The notes under the pieces are model-generated. The model worked only from the letters and a program-made list of their open reading frames with translations, had not been told where the DNA came from and searched no databases. The translations under genes and the position numbers were made by a program. From positions 1 to 63,274 of the forward strand of contig JAWLCV010000016.1 of assembly GCA_041686955.1 (NCBI GenBank): a stretch of DNA of 63,274 nt, written 5' to 3'. This DNA is from UBA7803 sp041686955. Its GTDB lineage: Bacteria > Pseudomonadota > Gammaproteobacteria > Pseudomonadales > Azotimanducaceae. Of the stretch, positions 8,945 to 17,072 are shown one piece after another (position 1 is the first letter of the stretch; each line of letters starts with the position of its first letter).

Positions 8945-9400
8945 ATGGAAGTGCAACTGCGTGCCGCGCGCATCCCCTACATCGGCCGCTTCGCCCACCA
9001 TCACTGGTTCGTGGTCGTCGACGGCGGCGCCCCGGAGCGTTGGGAGGTGTGGCAGCGCAAGAACGCCGGCGGCCATTCCTGGGGGCACCTGCACCGCAAC
9101 CTGATGACCTTCGACAGCGGAGTCGGCAACGGGCCGAGCTGGGTGGTGCGGGTCTGGCACGGCGACCAGGCGGCGGCCCTGGCGGCGCGGCTGACCCAGG
9201 CGCCGGCCCGCTACCCCTGGCGCCACCGCTACCTGCCGTGGCCCGGCCCCAACAGCAACACCTTCGTCCGCTGGGTGCTCGAGGAGCCGGGGATCGCCGC
9301 CTGGCGCGCGCCCGGCTGGCACTACCCGGCCTGGGCCGCGATGCTCCGCCCCGGCCGGCTGCTCGGCCGGATCCGCGCCCGGGCGAAGCTCCGGCGATGA
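8945..9400 (+). CDS. DUF3750 family protein
   Basis: A 151-residue protein of the DUF3750 type. Markers are MEVQLRAARIPYIGRFAHHHWFVV near the start, the HLHRNLM segment and the conserved WPGPNSNTFVRWVL. No signal peptide is evident from the chosen ATG. Function is unknown; many members are annotated as putative lipoproteins or hypothetical. The amidohydrolase gene begins 61 bases downstream. Confidence 0.8.
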   Translation: MEVQLRAARIPYIGRFAHHHWFVVVDGGAPERWEVWQRKNAGGHSWGHLHRNLMTFDSGVGNGPSWVVRVWHGDQAAALAARLTQAPARYPWRHRYLPWPGPNSNTFVRWVLEEPGIAAWRAPGWHYPAWAAMLRPGRLLGRIRARAKLRR

Positions 9401-9461
9401 CGGCCTCGCACCGTTGCGCCCGTCCCTGTAGCATGGGCGCAGGTCACCAGGGACTCCAACC

Positions 9462-10862
9462 ATGCGAGTCGCCCGACCCTGGCTACTTCTAGTTCTGACA
9501 TTCGGCCTCGGCGCCACCGACGCCGCGGCGGCCGCCGATGGCCGAGCCGCCTCCGCCGGCGAAACCCTGTTCGTGAACGGCACGCTCCTCACCATGAGCG
9601 AACCGGACCGCGTCCGCGCCGACCTCCGCGTGGTGGATCAGCACATCGACGAGATCGGCAGCGGCCTCGAGCCGGGCCCCGATGCCACGGTCATCGACAT
9701 GCGGGGCGGCTACCTGATGCCGGGGCTCACCGAGATGCACGCACACGTGCCGGCTCCCAACCGGGAACAGGCGGAGAACTGGACGCAGTACCGCGACGAC
9801 GTGCTGTTCCTGTGGGTCGCCAACGGCGTTACCACGGTGCGAGGCATGCTGGGCCACCCCGCCCATCTGAACCTGCGCGAAGCGCTCGAGAACCACGAGG
9901 TGCTGGGCCCGCGCCTCATCACCGCCGGCCCCTCGTTCAACGGCGATTCCGTTTCGGGACCGGCGCAGGCCCGCAAGATGGCGCGGGATCAGGCGGCGGC
10001 CGGCTACGACTTCCTGAAGATCCACCCGGGCCTGTCGCGCGAGGAGTACGACGCGGTGGCGACGGAAGCCCGGCGGTTGGGGGTGCGGTTCGCCGGGCAC
10101 GTGCCGAAAGACGTGGGTCTCCTCCATGCCATCGCCGCGGGCCAGGCCACCGTCGATCATCTGGACGGTTTCATGCAGGCATTGGCTGGCGAGCCGGGGG
10201 GCGGCCTGTTCGGGGTCGCGCTGGCGAGCCGCGCGGATCCGAGCCGGCTCGACGCGCTGGCGGCGGCCATGCGCGAGGCCGGCACCGCGGTGGTGCCCAC
10301 CGAGACCCTGGTGGCAAACTTCGCCGCAGCCGATCGACCCGACCGGTTCCTCGACCGCCCGGAGGCGGCCTACCTGCCTCCGCGGCTGCGCAACGACTAC
10401 CGCGAGCGGTTGAACTCCGCATCCGGCGCGGCCCGGGCCGCCCGGGAGGCCGCCGACGTGCGGCGCCACATCATCGCCGAGCTGCACCGGGCCCAGGTGG
10501 ACGTGCTGCTGGGTTCGGATGCGCCGCAGGTGTTCAACGTGCCCGGGTTTTCCCTTCACGGGGAGCTCGAGGCTCTGGTGACCGCGGGGCTCACCCCTGA
10601 AGAAGCTCTGCGCGCCGGCACCGTGGAACCGGCCCGTCACCTGGGCCTTGCCGACGAGTTCGGTCAACTGCGCCCGGGGCTCGCGGCCGACCTGGTGATG
10701 CTCTCCGCCGACCCCACCGCGGACATCGGCAACGTCCGCGCCATCGAAGGGGTCATGGTGCGCGGCCGCTGGCTGGACCGGCGCGCCCTGGATGCGGGGC
10801 TCGCCGCCATCGCCGAGCGAAACGCCGAGACCGTGCCGGCGGAGCCGGACGAGAAATCGTAA
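9462..10862 (+). CDS. Exported amidohydrolase family protein
   Basis: A 466-residue metal-dependent hydrolase with a signal peptide (residues 1 to about 24, ending AAAA). The amidohydrolase barrel shows the first metal site MHAHV, a FAGHVPKD histidine, HLDGF and the GSDAPQ aspartate. The imidazolonepropionase-like PGLAADLVML closes the fold. The substrate could be a dipeptide, cyclic amide or lactone; export argues for a periplasmic role. DUF1326 and DUF2182 genes follow on the same strand after 25 bases. Confidence 0.88.
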   Translation: MRVARPWLLLVLTFGLGATDAAAAADGRAASAGETLFVNGTLLTMSEPDRVRADLRVVDQHIDEIGSGLEPGPDATVIDMRGGYLMPGLTEMHAHVPAPNREQAENWTQYRDDVLFLWVANGVTTVRGMLGHPAHLNLREALENHEVLGPRLITAGPSFNGDSVSGPAQARKMARDQAAAGYDFLKIHPGLSREEYDAVATEARRLGVRFAGHVPKDVGLLHAIAAGQATVDHLDGFMQALAGEPGGGLFGVALASRADPSRLDALAAAMREAGTAVVPTETLVANFAAADRPDRFLDRPEAAYLPPRLRNDYRERLNSASGAARAAREAADVRRHIIAELHRAQVDVLLGSDAPQVFNVPGFSLHGELEALVTAGLTPEEALRAGTVEPARHLGLADEFGQLRPGLAADLVMLSADPTADIGNVRAIEGVMVRGRWLDRRALDAGLAAIAERNAETVPAEPDEKS

Positions 10863-10887
10863 GATTCAACGAGGGAGGAAACGCGAC

Positions 10888-11499
10888 ATGACGACCTGGA
10901 ACGCCCGAGGGCAGTACATGGAAGCCTGCACCTGTGATGCCATCTGTCCGTGCATCACTCTGAGCGATCCCACCGTCGGGACCTGCACCGGCGTGGTGGG
11001 CTGGCACATCGAAGAGGGCCGCTGTGACGATGTGGATCTCGCCGGCCTGAACGTAGCGCTCGCGCTTCACAGCCCCGGCAACATGTCCAACGGCAACATG
11101 ACCGGCGCGCTGCTCATCGACGACCGCGCGAACGAGGCCCAGCAGGAAGCCATCACCGCCATCTGGGGCGGCCACGCCGGCGGTCATCTCGGCGAGATCG
11201 CCCAACTGTTCGGCGAGATCACCGGTGTCCGGACGGTGCCCATCGAGTTCGACAGCGACGGCCGCCGCCGGGGGCGGCTCGTCATCGGTGACATCGGTGA
11301 GGCCGAATGGGAAGCCATCGCCGGTCCCGATGGCGAAGCCGTGACCGTGTCCCACCACCCCCTCGCCATCGCGCCGGGGCATGAGGCCGTGGTCGGCCGG
11401 GCGAGCCGGGCGCGATTCGACGACCTGGGCATCCGTTTCGACGTTCAGGGCCGCCAGGCCATGACCTCGCCGTTCGACTACGCCGGCTCGTCGGCCTGA
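10888..11499 (+). CDS. DUF1326 domain-containing protein
   Basis: A 203-residue protein with the DUF1326 N-terminal cysteine signature, EACTCDAICPC, suggesting metal binding or a redox site. It then continues GWHIEEGRCDDVDLAGLNVALALHSPGNM. There is no signal peptide, so it is cytoplasmic. A good AGGGAGGAAA ribosome-binding site precedes the ATG. The following DUF2182 gene lies 13 bases away; this pair recurs together across bacteria and its function is not established. Confidence 0.9.
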   Translation: MTTWNARGQYMEACTCDAICPCITLSDPTVGTCTGVVGWHIEEGRCDDVDLAGLNVALALHSPGNMSNGNMTGALLIDDRANEAQQEAITAIWGGHAGGHLGEIAQLFGEITGVRTVPIEFDSDGRRRGRLVIGDIGEAEWEAIAGPDGEAVTVSHHPLAIAPGHEAVVGRASRARFDDLGIRFDVQGRQAMTSPFDYAGSSA

Positions 11500-11512
11500 C
11501 AGCCAGCCGCCC

Positions 11513-12253
11513 GTGACCGCCGAGCTGCGGACCCGCCTGATGGCGGGCGCCGTCCTGGCCAGCCTGCTGGCCTGGGCGTGGTGGTATCTGGTCTCCATGC
11601 ACGCCGCGCCGGGCGCGCTGCCGTCCGGCCATGGTCACCACAGCGCGGAGATCGCCCACCACCTGCCCGCGTTGCTCGTCATGTGGTGCGTGATGATGGC
11701 GGCCATGATGCTGCCGGCAACGCTGCCCATGGTGTTCGCGTATCTCGGTCTGACCCGCCGCCGGAGCCCGTCAGCCGCCCTGGCGCTCACCTTGGTGTTC
11801 GTCTCGGGCTATCTGCTGGTCTGGGCCGGCTACAGTCTGGCCGCCGCGTTGGGTCAGTGGAGCCTTCAACGGGTCGCCCTGGTCGCTCCGGGCGGCTGGA
11901 GCACGAGCCCGTACCTCTCCGCTCTTCTCCTGCTGGTGGCGGGGGCCTTCCAGTTCAGCCGGCTGAAGTATGCGTGCCTCGACAAGTGCCGCTCGCCCCT
12001 CGGGTTCTTCGCATACGAGTGGCGCCCCGGACCGAGCGGCGCGCTGATCATGGGGCTGCGCCACGGTCTGTACTGCGTCGCCTGCTGTTGGGCCTACATG
12101 GCGCTGGTGTTCGTGCTGGGGGCCATGAACGCCTGGTGGATGCTGGCTCTCACCCTGTTCGTGGCGGTGGAGAAGATCGGCCCGGCCCCGCAGTGGACGG
12201 GACGCATCGCCGGCGCCGCCGCCATTGCTTGGGCCGTGGTGCTGATCGCCTGA
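11513..12253 (+). CDS. DUF2182 predicted metal-binding membrane protein
   Basis: A 246-residue polytopic membrane protein with about six helices, starting at GTG. Conserved DUF2182 features are MWCVMMAAMMLPATLPM, the cytosolic loop KYACLDKCRSPLGFF and GLRHGLYCVACCWAYM. A His-rich loop (HGHHSAEIAHH) follows the first helix. The Cys, Met and His residues in and between helices are consistent with metal handling, but no substrate is known. It is almost certainly co-expressed with the DUF1326 gene upstream. Confidence 0.9.
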   Translation: MTAELRTRLMAGAVLASLLAWAWWYLVSMHAAPGALPSGHGHHSAEIAHHLPALLVMWCVMMAAMMLPATLPMVFAYLGLTRRRSPSAALALTLVFVSGYLLVWAGYSLAAALGQWSLQRVALVAPGGWSTSPYLSALLLLVAGAFQFSRLKYACLDKCRSPLGFFAYEWRPGPSGALIMGLRHGLYCVACCWAYMALVFVLGAMNAWWMLALTLFVAVEKIGPAPQWTGRIAGAAAIAWAVVLIA

Positions 12254-12275
12254 GCCGTGCCCGCATCGCCACCGC

Positions 12276-12845
12276 TCATGGCGGGGTCCAGCGCATGAGC
12301 CAGCGTCGCTCGGTACGCTGCTCCACCGGCCGAAACCCCGCACGCTCCAGGGCGGAAACGATGCCCGTGTAGCCGTCGCCCCAGATCAGCCGCCCCTTGG
12401 GCGCCACGGGTGCAGCGTCGACCGCGGTGGCACCACGTTCCGCCGCGAAGTTGCAGGCGGCAGCCGCCAGCGGCGTCATGAGACCGCCGCCGCGCCCTTC
12501 CCGATGAATGAAAAAGCAGGACAGCGCCCATACCGAATCCGGATCCGCTGGGTCCGGCGCCGGACGGCTCGCCGCCCGGGGGCCGTTGAACCGGGGCACC
12601 GCGCGCCGCGGCGTGACCTGGACCCAGGCCAGCGGTCGCCCGTCCCGGTAGGCCAGCAACCCCGGCGGCCCTTCGCCCACCACCTCGCGAAACCGTTCCC
12701 GGCGTTCGCCGGCCGAGCTCTGCTTCCACTCCCGGGCGCTCTGCCGCCACCACATGCAGAAGCAGCCGCGGGTCACGGCGTCGCTGTTGAACAGCGCTTC
12801 CAGATCGTCGAAGTGCTCCGGAGTCAGTGGAACGAACGTGTCCAT
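12276..12845 (-). CDS. GNAT family N-acetyltransferase
   Basis: A 189-residue acetyltransferase. The ATG at 12845 gives MDTFVPLTPEHFDDLEALF, followed by the subfamily-typical TRGCFCMWWRQSAREWKQ and RPLAWVQVTPR. The acetyl-CoA loop HREGRGGGLMTPLAAAA and the C-terminal GYTGIVSALERAGF are also typical. Similar proteins are annotated simply as GNAT and are single genes. No upstream in-frame start is credible. It converges on the DUF2182 gene. Confidence 0.87.
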   Translation of the reverse strand: MDTFVPLTPEHFDDLEALFNSDAVTRGCFCMWWRQSAREWKQSSAGERRERFREVVGEGPPGLLAYRDGRPLAWVQVTPRRAVPRFNGPRAASRPAPDPADPDSVWALSCFFIHREGRGGGLMTPLAAAACNFAAERGATAVDAAPVAPKGRLIWGDGYTGIVSALERAGFRPVEQRTERRWLMRWTPP

Positions 12846-13089
12846 GCCATGCAGCCTCGTTCCGGCGAACGAGTAAAGTGCGCGCCCTCGCGCCGAAAGA
12901 CAACTGCCTCCGAAACCGACGGGAGCTATCTGGGCAACGCGGGCTTCGCCGACGGCCCGGCCGGACGCCAGGCTCTCTACTCCACCTACCGAGACCACTT
13001 CGGTCACTTCGGCGGCCCGATGGTGCGCCACGAGACGGAGCACCCGATTCAGCGGTATCGTAAACAGACCGCCGAACAGAGAGTCGAGC

Positions 13090-13155
13090 ATGAGCCGAAT
13101 CCATCAGCTCCGTCAGGCACTCGGGGGCCCGCACCCGCCGCTGCCAACAAGGTGA
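13090..13155 (+). other. Out-of-frame N-terminal fragment of the PPOX-family gene
   Basis: The ATG at 13090 opens MSRIHQLRQALGGPHP, which resembles the normal N-terminus of the long PPOX subfamily (M.RI...LR..YG.P.P). This frame stops at the TGA at 13153-13155. The expected continuation (AANKVKDHLEP) sits in another frame immediately downstream. A single-base change between about 13128 and 13150 would join them. Confidence 0.5.
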
Positions 13156-13634
13156 AGGATCATCTGGAGCCCCTGCTACAGGCATTCATCGCCCGCTCGC
13201 CCTTCGCCGTGATGGCGTCGAGCAACGCCGACGGCGACTGCGACGCCTCACCCAAGGGCGGCCTGCCGGGCTTCATCAAGGTGCTCGACGAGCGCACCCT
13301 GCTCATCCCCGACCTGGAAGGCAACCGCCTGTTCCAGAGCTACGAGAACTTCGAGTCGAACCCGAAGGCGGGCCTGGTGTTCATCATCTCGGGCATGGAG
13401 GTCACCGTGCGGGTCAACGGCCGGGTGCAGCTCGTCGACGGGGAAGAACTCGACGCTCTCGGATGCGCGGCGGAAACGAACTGGTCGGACGACAACACCA
13501 AGCTGATGCAGGGCCTGAACCTGACGGTGGACGAGGCGTACCTGCACTGCCCGCGCGCGTTCAAGTTCGCCGACCTGCGGAACACCGAGACCATCGCGGA
13601 CAACGCCGCTCTGTCGCTGAAGGATCTGACCTGA
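13152..13634 (+). CDS. Pyridoxamine 5'-phosphate oxidase family protein, apparently frameshifted at its 5' end
   Basis: The frame encodes a split-barrel flavoprotein-like domain: FIARSPFAVMASSNADGDCDASPKG, LIPDLEGNRLFQSYENF, TVRVNGRVQL and CPRAFKFADLR. From the only nearby in-frame start, a GTG at 13152, it is 160 residues, whereas relatives are about 200. The missing N-terminal 20 or so residues are encoded just upstream in another frame. The GTG overlaps the stop of that fragment (GTGA), so a coupled short product is possible. Otherwise this is a real frameshift or a sequence error. FMN binding is assumed from the family. Confidence 0.75.
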   Translation: MKDHLEPLLQAFIARSPFAVMASSNADGDCDASPKGGLPGFIKVLDERTLLIPDLEGNRLFQSYENFESNPKAGLVFIISGMEVTVRVNGRVQLVDGEELDALGCAAETNWSDDNTKLMQGLNLTVDEAYLHCPRAFKFADLRNTETIADNAALSLKDLT

Positions 13635-13674
13635 CGCCTGCGTCGCGGTAAACGTTAAGCGCCTTCCCTAGAAC

Positions 13675-13690
13675 ACGCCGCGTGCGGCGT
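13675..13690. terminator. Hairpin between convergent PPOX gene and tRNA-Pro
   Basis: ACGCCG-CGTG-CGGCGT is a perfect GC-rich inverted repeat lying between the convergent ends of the PPOX gene (plus) and tRNA-Pro (minus). No strong T-tract follows on either strand, so it is at best a weak or Rho-assisted bidirectional terminator. Confidence 0.35.
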
Positions 13691-13705
13691 TGAGACCGGC
13701 GTAGA

Positions 13706-13782
13706 TGGTCGGGACGGCAGGATTTGAACCTGCGACCACTTGACCCCCAGTCAAGTGCGCTACCAGACTGCGCTACGCCCCG
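13706..13782 (-). tRNA. tRNA-Pro (anticodon GGG)
   Basis: The minus strand gives a 77-base cloverleaf beginning CGGGGCGTAGCGCAGTCTGG and ending with encoded CCA. The anticodon loop CTGGGGG is closed by CTTGA/TCAAG and carries GGG. The T arm is GCAGGTTCAAATCCTGC. Confidence 0.97.
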
Positions 13783-13886
13783 ATGAAGGCGCGCAATCAT
13801 ACCTGAACGCGCTGGGCCCGAAAAGCTCCGATCCCGCCGGCGGGTCCGCCCGCGCAACCGGCGACTCGGTGGCTATAGTTCCTCTC

Positions 13887-14591
13887 ATGGAAGTCGTCGA
13901 CGCCCCCCTCGCTCCTTCCCGCGCAGCCGCCCTGCGCCGCGGCGCCAGCCTCGGCGCGCTGGTGGCCAGCAACCTGCTGCCGCTGTTCGGCGTCTTCCAC
14001 TGGGACTGGGACGTGGGCGCCCTGCTGGTGCTGTACTGGTCCGAGAATCTGGTCATCGGCGCCTTCACGCTGGTGAAGCTCGTCGCCCACGCGCCCCTCG
14101 GCGGGCTCCTGGGCGGGGCGTTCTTCCTGATTCACTACGGCGGTTTCTGCGCCATTCACGGGGCGTTCGTGCTGGCGCTGGGTCTGCAGCAGTCGCCGAG
14201 GCTGCTGGAGGGGGAAACCTGGCCCGCGTTCCTGGTGTTCGTTCAGCTTCTGGTGGAGGTGGTGCGCCAGGTGCTCGCCGTCGCGCCGGCGGAGTGGCTG
14301 GTGGCCTTTGCGGCGCTGGCGGCGAGCCATGGGGTTTCCCTGGCGCTCAACTACTTCGGCAGCGGCGAGCACCGCCGCCAGACCCACAGGAGTCTCATGA
14401 CGGCGCCGTACCGGCGCGTCGTCGTCCTGCACCTGGCCATCCTCGGCGGTGGCGTGGGGGTGGCCACCCTGGGCTCCCCGCTGCCGCTCCTGGTAACGCT
14501 GGTGGCGCTCAAGCTCGTGGTCGACGCGGTGCTCCACCTGCGCGAGCACCGCGCGGTCAGCGAGCCGCGGAGCGCGATGGCGGCCGGCTGA
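13887..14591 (+). CDS. DUF6498-containing integral membrane protein
   Basis: A 234-residue polytopic membrane protein with about six helices. LVASNLLPLFGVFHWDWDVGALLVLYWSENLVIG and FFLIHYGGFCAIHGAFVLAL match the DUF6498 family (LYW.EN and HYG.F..HG signatures). Function is unknown. A TATAGTTCC -10-like element lies just upstream of the ATG, so the mRNA leader is short or absent. The final 35 bases overlap the convergent histidine-kinase gene. Confidence 0.8.
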   Translation: MEVVDAPLAPSRAAALRRGASLGALVASNLLPLFGVFHWDWDVGALLVLYWSENLVIGAFTLVKLVAHAPLGGLLGGAFFLIHYGGFCAIHGAFVLALGLQQSPRLLEGETWPAFLVFVQLLVEVVRQVLAVAPAEWLVAFAALAASHGVSLALNYFGSGEHRRQTHRSLMTAPYRRVVVLHLAILGGGVGVATLGSPLPLLVTLVALKLVVDAVLHLREHRAVSEPRSAMAAG

Positions 14592-17022
14592 TCAGCCGCA
14601 GCTGACGCTCCAGGTCGTCCAGGGACACCGGCTTGGCGAGAAAGTCGTCCATGCCCGCCTCGAGGCAGGCGCTGCGGTCCGCCGGCTGGGTGTTGGCGGT
14701 CATGGCGACGATGCGCGGCGTCGCGCCGTGGGCGGCACGGATCTCCCGGGTGGCTTCGAGACCGTCCATGCGGGGCATCTGCAGGTCCATGAGCACCAGG
14801 TCGTAGCCCCGGGCCGCAACGGCCTCCACCGCCTCCTGACCATCCCCCGCCACCTCTACGGCGGCGCCCATGTTGGCGAGCATCTGCCGCACCACGTGCT
14901 GGTTGACCGGGTTGTCCTCCACCACCAGAACCGAGACCTCGTCGAACGACGGCCGGGACTCCGGCGCCCGGGGCAGCGTCCCGCTGCCCTCCTCGTCGAG
15001 ACCGAGCACGTGCTCGATGGTCTGCAGCAGATGGCTGGGCCGCACCGGCTTGCGCAAGATGGTCGCCACGTCGCAGGTCTCCCGGGACTCCAGGGGCGCC
15101 AGCAGCATCACCGGCGGATGGGCCGGATCGCGGCTGGTCAGAACGCCCACCAGATCCGAACCGTCCACGTCGTCCATGTGCAGATCGGCGACGATCACGT
15201 CCGCCGCTCCGGTTTCGTAGCGAAGCAGGAGCTCCCGGCCGCTGGTGAAGCGCTCCACGTGCATCCCCACCGCCCGGAGCGCCCCGCTCAGGATCTCTCC
15301 AGCCCGCGCGTTGGTCTGCACCACCAGGGCCCGGCGGCCCTTCAGCTCCGAGCCCTCCGTGGCCGGCCGCGCCGGCGCCTGCTCCACCACGACGTAGAAG
15401 CTGAAGACGGAGCCCGCACCCGGCTCGCTCGTCATCCAGATCTCGCCGCCCATGACCTCCACCAGGCTCTTGCAGATGGCGAGGCCGAGGCCGGTGCCGC
15501 CGTAGGTGCGGGTGGTGGAGGCGTCCGCCTGAACGAAGGGCTCGAACAGGGTCCCCGCGGCTGCCGGATCGATGCCGATGCCGGTGTCCAGCACCTGAAA
15601 ATGCAGCTCCGCCGAGGCCTCGCCCCGGGGCACGATCTCGAGGCCGAGCTCCACCTCGCCCCTGGACGTGAATTTCACGGCATTGGCCAGCAGATTCACC
15701 AGCACCTGCCGCAGCCGCTGAGCGTCGCCGACGAAGAATCGGTGTTGGCCGGGCAACATGCGCAGCAGCAACTCCAGCCCCTTCGCCGAAGCCTGGGGGC
15801 TGACCACGTGCAGCGCATCCAGCGCCGCCTCTTCCACGTCGAAGCGCTTCGGCTCCAGCCTCACCTGGTGCGCCTCCAGCTTCGAGAAATCGAGGATCTC
15901 GTTGATGATGGTCAGCAGCGACTCCCCGCTGGAGCGGACGATTTCCAGGTAGCGGCGCTGCTCGTCGTCGAGGGCGGTGTTCGCCAGCAGCGACGTCATG
16001 CCGATGACACCGTTCATGGGGGTGCGGATCTCGTGGCTCATATTGGCGAGAAACTGGCTGCGCGCCTTGGCTGCCGCTTCGGCCGCCTCCTTGGCCGCTT
16101 CCAGGGCCGCTTCCCGGGCCCGGTGCTCCGTCATGTCCTTGATGCGCACCATCATCAGGTTTCGCGCCGGCAGGGTGAGGCGACGCAGCGCCAGGCTCGA
16201 CCAGAACCGCTTTCCCGAGGCGGTTTCCAACTCGATCATCTCGTCCCAGTCCGGGTCCACGAGAACGTGGTCGAGCATCGCCGACAGGTTCTCGTCCGCG
16301 TGCTTCTCGAGGAAGGCGCCGCGGACGAGCGCGCCGATACGGTTCACCTCGTTGGTCTCGAACAGCTTCGTAGCGGCGCGGTTGGCGCTGATCACCTCCG
16401 CCGTGACGGGATTGCCGTACAGCAGCGCGTCCGACGACTGGTCGAAGATGGCACTCATGATCGACTCGGTGCTCTGGCGCTGCTGGCGGGCGACGATCTG
16501 CATGGAGAGCAACCCGCCCACGAACAGCGTGTAGATGACCGTGTTGATGGTGAGCGCCATGGGGGAGATCACGGGATCCGTCACGGCCAGGGCGGTGCCC
16601 ACGTGCAGGGCGCAAGCCGTTACCATGAAGGCCACCACCAGCACCACCCGGTGCAGCACCATCCCGCAGATGAGCACGCCGACGAAGCTGGCGATCAGAC
16701 TCTCGGCGTCCACCCGGGTGGTGTAGAGCATGGAGCACAGGTAGACCACCACCAGCGAGTTCACCAGGTACGCGGCCCAGCCCACGTGACGCCGGACTCG
16801 GGAGGACGTGTAGCTGAGCCCCACCATCGCGGCCATGGCCGCGGCCGCCGCATAGCGGGTTCCGGCCACCAGGGGCGAGCCGCTGGGATTCACCACACCC
16901 GCGATGAGCAGCGCCGCCGCACCCAGGACCGCAATCAGACGGTACACGGTCAACGGCTCGAAATGTGGCAGTCGAAGCTGCATGCGGAGATCCCAGGCGC
17001 GCTGAGCGAAAGTGTACGGCAT
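14557..17022 (-). CDS. Hybrid sensor histidine kinase with two receiver domains
   Basis: An 821-residue membrane sensor. About six helices span residues 25-180, then a PAS-like domain (about 190-300), a short coiled coil, and the HisKA motif ANMSHEIRTPMNGVIGM with phospho-accepting His330. The HATPase domain follows (N box NLLANAVKF, then DTGIGI and GGTGLGLAI). The first receiver domain is degenerate (VIVADLHMDDVDG); the second is complete (LVVEDNPVNQHV, LVLMDLQMPRMDG, lysine in FLAKPV). No response regulator gene adjoins it, so it probably signals to an unlinked phosphotransfer partner. The start was placed at the ATG (17022) directly before the membrane domain; the longer upstream frame is Arg/Pro-rich. 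Confidence 0.92.
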   Translation of the reverse strand: MPYTFAQRAWDLRMQLRLPHFEPLTVYRLIAVLGAAALLIAGVVNPSGSPLVAGTRYAAAAAMAAMVGLSYTSSRVRRHVGWAAYLVNSLVVVYLCSMLYTTRVDAESLIASFVGVLICGMVLHRVVLVVAFMVTACALHVGTALAVTDPVISPMALTINTVIYTLFVGGLLSMQIVARQQRQSTESIMSAIFDQSSDALLYGNPVTAEVISANRAATKLFETNEVNRIGALVRGAFLEKHADENLSAMLDHVLVDPDWDEMIELETASGKRFWSSLALRRLTLPARNLMMVRIKDMTEHRAREAALEAAKEAAEAAAKARSQFLANMSHEIRTPMNGVIGMTSLLANTALDDEQRRYLEIVRSSGESLLTIINEILDFSKLEAHQVRLEPKRFDVEEAALDALHVVSPQASAKGLELLLRMLPGQHRFFVGDAQRLRQVLVNLLANAVKFTSRGEVELGLEIVPRGEASAELHFQVLDTGIGIDPAAAGTLFEPFVQADASTTRTYGGTGLGLAICKSLVEVMGGEIWMTSEPGAGSVFSFYVVVEQAPARPATEGSELKGRRALVVQTNARAGEILSGALRAVGMHVERFTSGRELLLRYETGAADVIVADLHMDDVDGSDLVGVLTSRDPAHPPVMLLAPLESRETCDVATILRKPVRPSHLLQTIEHVLGLDEEGSGTLPRAPESRPSFDEVSVLVVEDNPVNQHVVRQMLANMGAAVEVAGDGQEAVEAVAARGYDLVLMDLQMPRMDGLEATREIRAAHGATPRIVAMTANTQPADRSACLEAGMDDFLAKPVSLDDLERQLRLISRPPSRSAAR

Positions 17023-17072
17023 CAGCCGCGGCCACGCTTCTCCGTCCGCCGCGGGCGTGGCACAGTAGTCCC

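Noticed and set aside
12846..13089. Upstream extension of either the GNAT or PPOX gene into the 244-base gap
   Set aside because: Both extensions lack family similarity. The gap is best read as the divergent promoter region, with no clear hexamers.
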